In this document: piece by piece, positions 36,411 to 45,425 of the stretch
How positions within the stretch are numbered: the first letter of the stretch is position 1
Layout: the number at the start of each line of letters is the position of its first letter
From: Berkiella sp963829835
GTDB lineage: Bacteria; Pseudomonadota; Gammaproteobacteria; Berkiellales; Berkiellaceae
Reading direction: 5' to 3'
NCBI GenBank assembly: GCA_963829835.1
Contig: CAWHKC010000004.1
Span: 372,001 to 436,000 of the forward strand
DNA: 64,000 nucleotides
Program-made: the position numbers and the translations under genes
The notes under the pieces: generated by a model
Seen by the model: only the letters and a program-made list of their open reading frames with translations
The model's database searches: none
What the model was told of the DNA's origin: nothing

Positions 36411-36694
36411 ATACGTATCTCCAAAGACAACAATAAAAAATATTAGTATTTAGGTGACTAATTTTATGGGTATAACATTAAAATGTCAACTCATATATAT
36501 CAGTGTTATTAACATGCAGATAATTGAAGCTTAGCACTAAGGGTATATACATCAAATATTGAAGCTACAAATATTCTATAAAATATGATTTTGAAAAAAA
36601 TTTATTAACAATATTAACTTATAATGACTACCTTTTCTTTACAACGTTTTTTTCTACTTTTGCCGTCTCTTCTTTTAATATATCATCCAGAAAA

Positions 36695-37894
36695 TTATCT
36701 AGCACTGCAGCTTTTTCTTCTTCTTTTATCCGTGGCTTTATCAATGTCTAGTTTTGTTTCTTCTTTTTGGTCTACAATTTTATCTTTTTTAACTTTTTCT
36801 GTTTTATAAACTTCAACATGAACCGCTTTTTCTGCACTTTTTTCTAGAATCTTTTTGTCAATATTTAATATTTCTTTCATTCTAGGTTCACCAGTTTTCT
36901 TAATGCGCTCATGAACTTCCATTATTGTTTTATCAGAAGCATTTGCTAAAGAATGTAGTCCATGTTTTTTAGCATTATCTTTCACATTTTGTAATTGTTC
37001 ATGTTTTATGTCTCTTCTCTCTTGTTGAATATTTTGGATTCGAGGGTCATTTGGATCTGGTTGCTTGCCAAATGCTGGTAATGGAAATCCACTAGATTGG
37101 TTTCCAATAATTGCTTTCTCTTCTTTATCCAAGACTTTCAATCTCTTTTCAAAGTCACAATTCGCTTTAAAACAATCTTTGGAAAAGGCTTCCAATTTAT
37201 CTTCAGGGATATTTTGAAAATGATTAACGTTATCAGATGTAGCATAACTCTTTAAATCCGATGAGATTTCTTTTGCAGCTATTGATATAATATTTATCTT
37301 TTGTTGTTTGAGTGCTTCCATATCTTTGTTTAATCTTTCAATATGATTCCTACTATCGTTCATCCTGTCCTCAGATTCCTTAAGCTGCCTGTCTAGTTCA
37401 GCAGCCAGCATAGCCCTCAATGTTTCTTCCATTTTAGCTCTTTCTTGTTCTGCTATATTGACTTGAAAAGCATATTCAGATTCTTCTGCTTTTTCTAGCA
37501 ACTTCCTATATTCCATTTCCAGTTCTTTTAATTTCTCATTACGCACAAACATTGACATTGTTTCTTCAATTAAACTAAGGTTAAACAATGTTTTTATAAC
37601 ACAAGAAAATTTTCTTTTTCGAAAATCTTCGTCGTCCAAGGCTTTTGTTTCAATTGATTTCTTTTGGTCTTCATGATCTGGCCCTAAAGCAGAACCTGCT
37701 TCTTTACGTGTTAATTCATACTTATTAGGTACCAAATCTAGGTTTTTCAAGACTTGGGAAATTAATGTTTGCTTATTTAGACCTGATTCATAAAGCTGCT
37801 TTTCGTCAACATGGATATCATATTTTGCAAGGATCTTTCTCAAGTAATCACGCGATTGGGGGCTCAGTAAATCAAAAATATTGTATCTTGACAT
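36695..37894 (-). CDS. Long coiled-coil protein related to the CaaX coiled-coil pair
   Basis: About 399 residues, highly charged, no signal peptide or membrane helix. An N-terminal globular part (SRYNIFDLLSPQSRDYLRKILAKYDIHVDEKQLYESGLNKQTL) precedes long coiled-coil segments (about 105-230 and 280-390) rich in K, E and Q. Within it, QLKESEDRMNDSRNHIERL and EALKQQKINIISIAAKEISSDLK align with QLAESNTKMQEAQRGMEQ and DALKQEKKMIIHQATREISTDLK of the small CaaX genes downstream, so they share a module. The C-terminus is KRRRKSCSAR: basic, with Cys at position -4, but Arg at the end makes it a poor CaaX box. ATG 37894 has GGGTGG upstream; an in-frame TTG lies at 37906. Candidate effector by context. 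Confidence 0.65.
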   Translation of the reverse strand: MSRYNIFDLLSPQSRDYLRKILAKYDIHVDEKQLYESGLNKQTLISQVLKNLDLVPNKYELTRKEAGSALGPDHEDQKKSIETKALDDEDFRKRKFSCVIKTLFNLSLIEETMSMFVRNEKLKELEMEYRKLLEKAEESEYAFQVNIAEQERAKMEETLRAMLAAELDRQLKESEDRMNDSRNHIERLNKDMEALKQQKINIISIAAKEISSDLKSYATSDNVNHFQNIPEDKLEAFSKDCFKANCDFEKRLKVLDKEEKAIIGNQSSGFPLPAFGKQPDPNDPRIQNIQQERRDIKHEQLQNVKDNAKKHGLHSLANASDKTIMEVHERIKKTGEPRMKEILNIDKKILEKSAEKAVHVEVYKTEKVKKDKIVDQKEETKLDIDKATDKRRRKSCSAR

Positions 37895-38146
37895 AACACC
37901 ACCCAAACAATATGTAATATTTAAATTACGGCCCTTTTAGCAATGTGACAGTGATGTATGATGGTAAGTTCATTTTGAGTAAAAAATATTCTCGACCTAT
38001 TGCAATATATCTATATGGAATTATTTCAGGCAGGACATTTGAAATGAAATAATCATAATGAGCGGAATTGACCTATAGTGAAACATTCCTATTTTCGATT
38101 ATTTGTTCCATGATAATTTTATATATGTCTGATTCGCGCGGTGAAT

Positions 38147-41101
38147 ATGTCAAATACTCAATCACAAATTGAATATGCAATAAATAAAAATGATATTATT
38201 GGAGTGAGGCAGCTAATAGCAAAAAAAGGAAGGGGCCTACTTACTCCTTCACTTGTATATGCTTTAGAATCTAATAAACCAGATATATGTAAATTGTTGG
38301 TAAAATTAGGTGCTAATTGTGGCGCTCATATAAGTAGACAAGGACTATCACCTGGCAATTCTACCCCTCTTATTGACGTATTGAGGGCTCGACATTTTGA
38401 TGTCGCAAATGTCATGTTTAAACGCGGCTACCGAATTGACTTCATACATGATGCAGATAAAGTTGTGATATATGAAATGATTCATGCTTGTAATAAAAAA
38501 TGGAAGGAAAAAATAACTTCTAGACCTTCTTCATTCGGAGCTTTACCAAAAAACACTTTATTAGATTATCTAAGATATGCAACAATTCATGATGATGTTG
38601 ATTTAATGGACATCTTGTTCAAATTTGATTTATCACCACTTCATGTATTCAAAAATGGTAACACCCTTCTACATATTGCTTGCACGAATGCCTCGATTAA
38701 AGCGGCAGAGAATCTTATTAAGCGGTTACATAATTTAAGCATAGAGAATAACAGCGGCGAGACGGTTTTCCATATTCTATGCAGTAAATTTGATGATAAA
38801 GAAACTATTCCATTCACATACTTTGGGCGAGAACTTGAATGGTCAGCAAAATTTGCTAGCGTGGAAAAGTTTTTATACAAATGCGAAAATAATTTGCCCA
38901 TTAAAGAAGACTCAGATCCTATATCTAGTTATTTATCTAAAGATGATGCATTGCAGAACAAATATTCTATTCTCAATTTGTTATGTTCGCTCCCGCACGA
39001 TATAAATCAAAAAAATATTGATGGTAATACTCCCTTGCATATAGCACTAATTAATAACTTGCCCCTTAAATTCATAAATATTTTACTAAATGATGGTGCA
39101 TCTGTTAATGCTTTAAATAATGAAGGGAAATCGCCTATATATTATGCGTGCTCTTCTAAGAAAATTAAATTGTTAATTCAAAAGGGCGCTAATCTAAACA
39201 TAGTCGACAAAAACAACATCTCGCTGTTAGAATATGCAATATGTTGCAAAAATAGATCTTTGGTTCGTGAATTATTTCTTATAAACGATAACCCTTCACT
39301 TTGCTTGGCTCATGTAAATGAGGTATTAAAAACTGTTTTTATAAATCAGTTATTTATGCCAAAAATACTTAATTACCTCGTTAGGTTACGAGCTGATATT
39401 GGACTGTTCTTTAAAGATATACCGGAACCCCTTCATTATTCATGTCGTGTCGGGTCCATATGGTTGTTAAAGTATATGCTAAACAAAGGTGAAAATGTTG
39501 GTCTAGCCAATGGAAGTGGCAGTACACCCTTACATTCATTAATTGATGGGCAGGAATTTAAACAATATTGTGAGATAATTGAAATACTTAAAATGCATGG
39601 TTTGGATATAAACACTCAAAATCACGCTGGTGAAACAGCATTGAATTATATTGTCAAGAGTAATCATTCTATCCAATATAAAATTGATGTTTGTAGTGCT
39701 TTAATAAAACATGGAGCGTATATAGACGTAACAGATAATTGCAAACAAAATATTTTACATGTTATTTGTAACGTATCCGGCGGAATGAGGAAAATGCTCC
39801 CGTATTTAGCTGAATATGTAGATAAATTCCATCTTGAACAAAAAGATGTTCAAGGAAAAACCCCCTTTCACTATTTATTTGAATGGAAGGACTTTTATCT
39901 GCTTGATAAAAGTATGGTGGAAACTTTACTAAAGAAAGATCCAAATATAAATATTGAAGATAATGATGGAAAAACAATTCTTCACTATCTTTCTTCCCAT
40001 TTTAGAGTTAGTGATGATGCGATTCAATATATTTCATTACTTGCTGCACATAACATAAATGTTAACCAAGAAGATAGTGATGGCAGAACAGCTTTACATC
40101 TTGCTGCTCTAAATAACTTTTGTAATGTTATCGGTGCCCTTAAAAATATAGATGCCAACCCTTTTCTAAAAGATAAATACAATTTAATGCCCATCGATTA
40201 CCTATTTGAGTACGGGCTTAAATTCCTTTCATCTGATTGTACGAACCCGGATTGCGAATCTATAGATTTTCTTATTCCAAGAGCAATAAATATTAATAAT
40301 CCCAACCCGCTGAATGGTGAAACATATTTAATCAAAGCCATGAGGACTGGCATCTCCATTCATGCCGAAAAGCTGATTAACCAAGGCGCAGATATATTTC
40401 AGGAAAATTTATTCGGAATTGACGCAATAGCCTGGTCTTGCCTCACAGGTGATTTTGATTTGTTTAAAATATTAGTTGAACACGGAGCAACAATTAAAAA
40501 ACTTTATCCGAACAGTGAAACTTTACTTCATTTTTCTGCCATGGGAAATAATCCAGATATTGTTCGATATCTAGCACATTATTTTTCATGTATTAATCTT
40601 ACTAACGATGATGGGTTAACGCCTTTCTGTTTCGCATTAGCTTCTGGAGCAAAGGAAACTGCTGAAACATTATTATCATTAGGGGCCGATATAAACCCAA
40701 AAATAAATATAAAAAAACGCATCACAGTTGGCGGGGCTGAAGTAGCTGATTTTAGAGGAATCCATGCTCATTCTTACTCAACAAGCCTAAATGTTACAGA
40801 TGCGATTAAACTAAATGTATTATCAAATGGAATTAGTTTTTTGATGAACTTAGCTGCAAATGGTGCTGGAAAATCTCTAATTCTTCTCAAAGAAATTTTA
40901 GTTAATAAAAATTCACTTGCCTATAGAAATAGCATTACTGATTGTGATGAACATGGCTGGACTGCGCTACATTATGCTGCTTTCTCTGGCTCCAAAATCA
41001 TAATGTCAGCATTAATTGATTTAGGAGCTGATCAGACTATTAAATCATATGCTGGTGAAACGCCTATGGATATATATAAATATTCAAATAGATATCTATA
41101 A
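38147..41101 (+). CDS. Large ankyrin-repeat protein (candidate effector)
   Basis: About 984 residues made almost entirely of ankyrin repeats. Clear repeat cores include GNTLLHIACTNASIKAAENLI, GNTPLHIALINNLPLKFINIL, GSTPLHSLIDG, GKTPFHYLFEW, GKTILHYLSS, GRTALHLAALNN, SETLLHFSAMGNN and, at the end, GWTALHYAAFSGSKIIMSALIDLGADQ; I estimate about 18-22 repeats, several degenerate. No signal peptide, membrane segment or other catalytic domain is visible. Ankyrin proteins in Legionella and Coxiella are commonly Dot/Icm effectors binding host proteins. The start is ATG 38147 or GTG 38141; neither has a strong ribosome site. It is divergent from the coiled-coil gene. Confidence 0.88.
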   Translation: MSNTQSQIEYAINKNDIIGVRQLIAKKGRGLLTPSLVYALESNKPDICKLLVKLGANCGAHISRQGLSPGNSTPLIDVLRARHFDVANVMFKRGYRIDFIHDADKVVIYEMIHACNKKWKEKITSRPSSFGALPKNTLLDYLRYATIHDDVDLMDILFKFDLSPLHVFKNGNTLLHIACTNASIKAAENLIKRLHNLSIENNSGETVFHILCSKFDDKETIPFTYFGRELEWSAKFASVEKFLYKCENNLPIKEDSDPISSYLSKDDALQNKYSILNLLCSLPHDINQKNIDGNTPLHIALINNLPLKFINILLNDGASVNALNNEGKSPIYYACSSKKIKLLIQKGANLNIVDKNNISLLEYAICCKNRSLVRELFLINDNPSLCLAHVNEVLKTVFINQLFMPKILNYLVRLRADIGLFFKDIPEPLHYSCRVGSIWLLKYMLNKGENVGLANGSGSTPLHSLIDGQEFKQYCEIIEILKMHGLDINTQNHAGETALNYIVKSNHSIQYKIDVCSALIKHGAYIDVTDNCKQNILHVICNVSGGMRKMLPYLAEYVDKFHLEQKDVQGKTPFHYLFEWKDFYLLDKSMVETLLKKDPNINIEDNDGKTILHYLSSHFRVSDDAIQYISLLAAHNINVNQEDSDGRTALHLAALNNFCNVIGALKNIDANPFLKDKYNLMPIDYLFEYGLKFLSSDCTNPDCESIDFLIPRAININNPNPLNGETYLIKAMRTGISIHAEKLINQGADIFQENLFGIDAIAWSCLTGDFDLFKILVEHGATIKKLYPNSETLLHFSAMGNNPDIVRYLAHYFSCINLTNDDGLTPFCFALASGAKETAETLLSLGADINPKINIKKRITVGGAEVADFRGIHAHSYSTSLNVTDAIKLNVLSNGISFLMNLAANGAGKSLILLKEILVNKNSLAYRNSITDCDEHGWTALHYAAFSGSKIIMSALIDLGADQTIKSYAGETPMDIYKYSNRYL

Positions 41102-41232
41102 ATCAACAATCATATTAAAATGTTGAAATTTAATTTATATTGCCATTTTTAGTAGCAATAACTGGGATGGGTAAGAAAGTATTTATAATTGAATTAGAGG
41201 AAATTAAAATGAAGACTTATCTTAAGCAATAA

Positions 41233-41258
41233 AGGGATTTTATATAAATAAAACCCCT
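41233..41258 (-). terminator. Hairpin after the helical-protein gene
   Basis: AGGGATTTTAT and ATAAAACCCCT form an 11-base stem with one mismatch around a short AT loop, 18 bases beyond the stop codon of the minus-strand gene at 41276. A likely factor-independent terminator, although the U-run is short. Confidence 0.5.
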
Positions 41259-41275
41259 CCTGCACATTTCCAATA

Positions 41276-42442
41276 TTACCCGATAGCAGCGTTAAGCCTA
41301 GACTCTCTTCTTGCTTCAGGTTCAATGGCTTGAGCTTCTTGTTGAAGTCTTTCTGCTTGATTTGCTTGAGCTCTTTGTGCGTTAAATAAAGGCACAATTT
41401 GAGCTTGTGGTTGCGCAACTTCTGGATTTGCAACTACCCCCGGTTGTTGTTGAGCAACAACTGGATTAGCCGCAATCATAGGTTGTGGTGCATCTGCGGC
41501 AAACAATGTTTTCATGAAGTTATATACTTTTATACCACCTAGGTATGTGCCATAAGCACCAAGACCTGCTAACCCCAAAGTTAATCCCGCTTTTAAGGGG
41601 GCAACCATGCCAGCAAGCAGTCCTATGTTTGGTAATAGATAACCCAATCCTTCAAATAAAAGATCAACGATAGCCCCACATATACCGATAGTCATACAAA
41701 ATTTATCAAATATAATTTCTGCAATAGCGGCACACATACCAGCAATCATGCCAAGTCCCTTTGCTAATTGTGAAAGCGCTTTATTAGCTAACGCTTTCGC
41801 AATGGGAAGTACCTGGTTTATTGCTTTTGAAGCTAAATTGACCACTGTTGATGTCATACTTTTAACGCCAATAACAGCAAGGTGCCAACCTTTGACTAAA
41901 TATTCTTTTAAAGCAATGGTGAAATCTTTTAACAATGAGGCTATTTTTGCCAAGAAATTCCAGGTTTTTTGTAAATAAGATGAAAAATTGACGACAAAAT
42001 GCCAAACCGCATTGAGGGCTTTGATGGCAAGATGTTTGACAGCGTTATACAATGCCTTTGTTAGATCAAATAATAGATTGCCTAGCTTGCATAATAAATT
42101 ATATCCAAGATTAAACCCTTGTTTGAATTTATTAATTAACCAAATAGTTGAATTTTTCATCCAACCAGGGAATTCTTTGCAATAGTATAAAAAGCTAGAA
42201 TACGCAAAATGAAAACCAGCGATGCCTTTTTGAATGCCTAAAACAGCCATTTCTTTACACCAACTGTAATACAGGCTGGTCTTGGCAATCATATACCCAA
42301 CATATTCTTTGGTTGATGCCATGATGGTGCTTATTTTCTTTGCCATTATCGCTTTATAAAATGCGATATTCTCTAGCATTTTTGCTGAATAGGCGTTTGC
42401 TAATTCGCGATAATATTGAACTTGATCCATAAAATTTGCCAT
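41276..42442 (-). CDS. Long amphipathic-helical protein with Q/A/E-rich tail (candidate effector)
   Basis: About 388 residues. From residue 1 to 300 it is a run of moderately hydrophobic helices with frequent aromatic, Lys and Ala residues (FLYYCKEFPGWMKNSTIWLINKFKQGFNLGYNLL, LGNLLFDLTKALYNAVKHLAIKALNAVW, and so on). At 235-310 two strongly hydrophobic stretches could be membrane hairpins (LGMIAGMCAAIAEIIF, LLAGMVAPLKAGLTLGLAGLGAYGTYLGG). The tail (about 325-388) is rich in Q, A, P and E and ends in RLQQEAQAIEPEARRESRLNAAIG. I do not recognise the family. The ATG at 42442 follows AGAGG. The neighbours suggest a secreted, membrane-associated effector; the glutamate-rich tail fits the loose type IV signal pattern (inference). 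Confidence 0.55.
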   Translation of the reverse strand: MANFMDQVQYYRELANAYSAKMLENIAFYKAIMAKKISTIMASTKEYVGYMIAKTSLYYSWCKEMAVLGIQKGIAGFHFAYSSFLYYCKEFPGWMKNSTIWLINKFKQGFNLGYNLLCKLGNLLFDLTKALYNAVKHLAIKALNAVWHFVVNFSSYLQKTWNFLAKIASLLKDFTIALKEYLVKGWHLAVIGVKSMTSTVVNLASKAINQVLPIAKALANKALSQLAKGLGMIAGMCAAIAEIIFDKFCMTIGICGAIVDLLFEGLGYLLPNIGLLAGMVAPLKAGLTLGLAGLGAYGTYLGGIKVYNFMKTLFAADAPQPMIAANPVVAQQQPGVVANPEVAQPQAQIVPLFNAQRAQANQAERLQQEAQAIEPEARRESRLNAAIG

Positions 42443-42574
42443 GATAAATACCTCTTTCTGGGATAACATTGCGGCAAACGTAAGTGATCGCTCACTCACT
42501 GTCAATGCCGTTTGTCATTTGATTCATTTGGCAAACTTATTTTGTAGGCTTACATGCTCGAACTTGCAGGAGGA

Positions 42575-43318
42575 TTAGAAGCAATCCCAATTAAAGAGAA
42601 CATTTGAAAAATCTTTATTTTTCAAATCCTTATCACTGATGAAGAAATTAGCAACACCATCATCTCCCCAAATAATATGGTTATCTTCTTCGGTGTCTAT
42701 CTGAAGCAATAAAAAGTCTTTGTTATCGGACTTTTCTCTGGGATCTTCTTGGGTAAAACTGGGATAACCGCCTAATTTGTGACCTGTCCCGGGATAGGTT
42801 CTATTGTAAGAATCCCAGAATTCATCATCGACTTTGTTTTCAAATATTTTAACAAAGCGATAATCAAATACACTCACTGGCATTTGTTTTGGATGAAATT
42901 GAAGGCTATACATGGCGCCACCAGAAAAAGGGGTAAACTCCTGTGGTGGGAGAAAGCTAAAATCTGATTCAGCATTTTTTATGTCGACTTCAGGGAAATA
43001 GAGGATTCGAAATCCATCCTGTCCACATCTATCAGCAAAGTTCAATCCATACATATCATCATCAGCAATATAAAACTGTAATAACCCTTTTTCTGGATAG
43101 GGATACAATTTAGGCATTTCTTCAAAATTAATTTGCGCCAATAGATAGAGTGGCTTGCCTTCATTATTGGTAGGGTAAGTATATCCTTTGGGGAGATAGG
43201 GTAGCCCGCCAAATTTGCTTTGCCAAGGTTTTAAGTCTTTCGCTTGTGTTGCTGATATTTGAAGGAAGGGTTGAGTCGTTAATTTGATTGCAGCTAAATG
43301 GGCATCTAAATTATTCAT
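42575..43318 (-). CDS. YwqG family (DUF1963) protein
   Basis: A 247-residue soluble protein. Signature segments of the DUF1963/YwqG family are present: SKFGGLPYLPKGYTYPTN, PLYLLAQINFEEMP, GLLQFYIADDDMYG, LGGYPSFTQEDPRE, LLLQIDTEEDNHIIWGDDGVANFFISDKDLKNKDFSNVLFNWDC. The length equals the usual one. Structure of a Bacillus member is known but its function is not. No operon partners are evident; the gene stands alone. Confidence 0.88.
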   Translation of the reverse strand: MNNLDAHLAAIKLTTQPFLQISATQAKDLKPWQSKFGGLPYLPKGYTYPTNNEGKPLYLLAQINFEEMPKLYPYPEKGLLQFYIADDDMYGLNFADRCGQDGFRILYFPEVDIKNAESDFSFLPPQEFTPFSGGAMYSLQFHPKQMPVSVFDYRFVKIFENKVDDEFWDSYNRTYPGTGHKLGGYPSFTQEDPREKSDNKDFLLLQIDTEEDNHIIWGDDGVANFFISDKDLKNKDFSNVLFNWDCF

Positions 43319-43444
43319 CGGGAGTCTCGTCCTGAGTTAATCTACAAACGTCCCAAAGTAGGAACTTTTATTGTTAGCCTACACTAACAAGCTGCTTGAG
43401 CAAACCGTCAAATAATGGAGATTTAGTAAGATAGCCTGCATGTG

Positions 43445-43585
43445 TCTCCCTACGCTAAGACGCTTCGGGAGATCAACCTACGCTTTCGAGCTACTAAATT
43501 AAAACCTTCTGAGAAAATTTAAACTCTTTAGCTTCGAAGAACATTGGATGGCCTGCCAACCGAAGCTCGAAGAGCGTAGGTTGGC
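43445..43585. repeat. Small hairpins next to tRNA-Ser
   Basis: Within the 263-base gap 43319-43581 lie TCTCCC...GGGAGA (about 43445-43472) and GCCAACC (43554-43560) paired with GGTTGGC (43579-43585). The second hairpin overlaps the CCA end of the tRNA gene and could help end its transcription. Short motifs such as CCTACGCT recur nearby. No coding sequence is seen. Confidence 0.35.
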
Positions 43586-43672
43586 GGAGAGGGAGGGATT
43601 CGAACCCTCGATACGCTCATCACGTATACACACTTTCCAGGCGTGCTCAATCGGCCACTCTGACACCTCTCC
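43582..43672 (-). tRNA. tRNA-Ser (GGA anticodon)
   Basis: The minus strand reads GGAGAGGTGTCAGAGTGGCC at its 5' end, a D-loop, the anticodon loop CTGGAAA (anticodon GGA), a long variable arm typical of serine tRNAs, the T-loop GGTTCGAATCC, and the acceptor strand ending CTCTCC-G-CCA. The CCA is encoded (43582-43584). All stems pair. It decodes UCC/UCU serine codons. Confidence 0.95.
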
Positions 43673-43816
43673 GGGAAGGGTGGCCATTATAACAACTCCC
43701 CGCAAAAGAAACGAGCCCATCCCAACAATGTAGTTAACCACCCAACATCGGTGACAAGAAGTAAAGTGCTGGCTACGCTTTATATAGTTGAAGGGGTAAG
43801 AAAATTGCAATGAAAA

Positions 43817-44650
43817 ATGGCATCTAAATTTAGTAATTGGCTTATTGGCAAAGTTGGCCACTGGTTGCTTAAAAACGACGCGCCTCATCGTGCCTATTTG
43901 AGTGATTTTGATCAAATTTGTAAAACCATTTTACCCGGCGATGTTTTACTGGTAGAAGGCCGCAACCGTGTTAGTAAAATTATTCAACAAGTCACCCGCA
44001 GTCCATGGTCTCATGCTGCACTGTATATCGGTGTTGTATCAAACATCGAAAATGCCATGCTGCGAGAGAATGTCATTGAATTTACAAAATGCGCTAATGA
44101 CACTCAGTTATTGATTGAAACAGAAGTCGGAGAAGGAACGATTGTTTCTCCTATAAGCAAATATAATGAAGATCATCTCAGACTATTAAGACCACAAGGA
44201 TTATCACCCGAAAATATCCAACAGGTAATAGGGTTTGCTATTACTCGTCTTGGTAGAAAATATGACCTACGACATGTATTTGATTTAGCACGCTTCTTAT
44301 TTCCCTGGGGATTATTACCCAGAAGATGGCGCTCTTCTCTTTTTCAGCATAATGCGCTTTTACCCACAGAAGATATTTGCTCATCGATGATAGCAGATGC
44401 CTTTTATTCTATTCATTATCCAATTTTGCCAATCATTCAACACGATAAAGAAAATCATATAGAATTGATCCAACGAAACCCAAGACTTTTTACACCCAGT
44501 GATTTTGATTATTCTCCGTTTTTTGATGTGATAAAGTATCCCATTTTTAAATTAGGAAAAGATTTCTCGCCAAAAGATTTGCCTTGGAAAAAAGGCGTCA
44601 CAAGCTATGACTTTGAGGATAAAGATGTTTTTTCTGATCCCTCACAATAA
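43817..44650 (+). CDS. YiiX/YebB-like permuted NlpC/P60 hydrolase
   Basis: A 277-residue protein of the permuted papain-like group (YiiX, YaeF, DUF830). The conserved GDVLLVEGRNRVSKIIQQVTRSPWSHAALYIG (about 40-75) contains the catalytic His; the cysteine is in EDICSSMIADAF (about 190-200), in the permuted order His before Cys. Such enzymes cleave amide bonds in peptidoglycan-related or lipid-linked substrates. No signal peptide is visible, so the location is uncertain. It starts 145 bases after the divergently transcribed tRNA and converges with the ABC exporter genes. Confidence 0.78.
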   Translation: MASKFSNWLIGKVGHWLLKNDAPHRAYLSDFDQICKTILPGDVLLVEGRNRVSKIIQQVTRSPWSHAALYIGVVSNIENAMLRENVIEFTKCANDTQLLIETEVGEGTIVSPISKYNEDHLRLLRPQGLSPENIQQVIGFAITRLGRKYDLRHVFDLARFLFPWGLLPRRWRSSLFQHNALLPTEDICSSMIADAFYSIHYPILPIIQHDKENHIELIQRNPRLFTPSDFDYSPFFDVIKYPIFKLGKDFSPKDLPWKKGVTSYDFEDKDVFSDPSQ

Positions 44651-44654
44651 ATAA

Positions 44655-45425
44655 TCAGGCCTTTATTCCTGTCCCTTTTGATAATAAATGCCAAGCAAGG
44701 CCAAAACAGAGTATATTGGCGACAATAATAAAACTTAAAGAGATATACACGGGAACATCTGAAGTGCCAAGCGTACCATAACGAAAAGCATTAATCATGT
44801 ACAATATGGGGTTAAAGTAGGACACCTTTTGCCAAAAGGGTGGTAACATATTGACTGAGTAAAACACCCCGCCTAAATAGGTAAGCGGCGTCAATACGAA
44901 TGTTGGAATGATATTAATATCGTCGAATTTTCTTGAAAAGATAGCGTTAAGTAACCCAGCCAAAGAAAATAACATGGCGGTAAATATCACGACAATAATC
45001 ACCACCCCTATGCTATGCACTTGTAAATGCGTAAAAAACAAAGCGACAACCGTTACAATTAATCCAACAATACAGCCTCTTGCAATTCCACCTAAAATAA
45101 AACCCATTAAAATAACCCAACTTGACATAGATGCCACAAACATCTCTTCAATGCTACGTTGAAATTTTGCGCCAAAAAATGAAGCCACAACATTAGAAAA
45201 TGAATTATTGATTACCGCCATCATAATCAAGCCCGGCGCTATGTATTCAATATAATGATGACCATCTATTTGACCAATGCGAGGCCCAATCAAGCTGCCA
45301 AAAATAACAAAATACAGAATAATAGAAATAGGTGATGGCAATAGCGTCTGAGTCCAAATACGAAAAAAGCGCGTCAGTTCTTTTCGTGTCAACGTATAAA
45401 GTGCGATAAAGTTAAGTCGATTCAC
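44655..45425 (-). CDS. yadH: ABC-2 permease, YadH-like
   Basis: A 256-residue inner-membrane permease with six helices, identical in length to E. coli YadH. Conserved parts include LTRKELTRFFRIWTQTLLPSPISIILYFVIFGSLIG, the middle SSWVILMGFILGGIARGCIVG and FVLTPLTYLGGVFYSV, which is typical of the ABC-2/NodJ-type family. The GTG start at 45425 overlaps the TGA of the ATPase gene (GTGA), so the two form a coupled exporter operon. The substrate is unknown. Confidence 0.87.
   Translation of the reverse strand: MNRLNFIALYTLTRKELTRFFRIWTQTLLPSPISIILYFVIFGSLIGPRIGQIDGHHYIEYIAPGLIMMAVINNSFSNVVASFFGAKFQRSIEEMFVASMSSWVILMGFILGGIARGCIVGLIVTVVALFFTHLQVHSIGVVIIVVIFTAMLFSLAGLLNAIFSRKFDDINIIPTFVLTPLTYLGGVFYSVNMLPPFWQKVSYFNPILYMINAFRYGTLGTSDVPVYISLSFIIVANILCFGLAWHLLSKGTGIKA

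Noticed and set aside
36624..36809. Plus-strand hydrophobic reading frame rich in Leu, Ser and Phe
   Set aside because: It lies antisense to the K/E-rich end of the coiled-coil gene; Lys/Glu codons read backwards give Phe/Leu/Ser, so it is a shadow.
43499..43915. 138-codon minus-strand frame over the tRNA-Ser
   Set aside because: It runs through the tRNA gene and antisense to the YiiX-like gene; no coding evidence.
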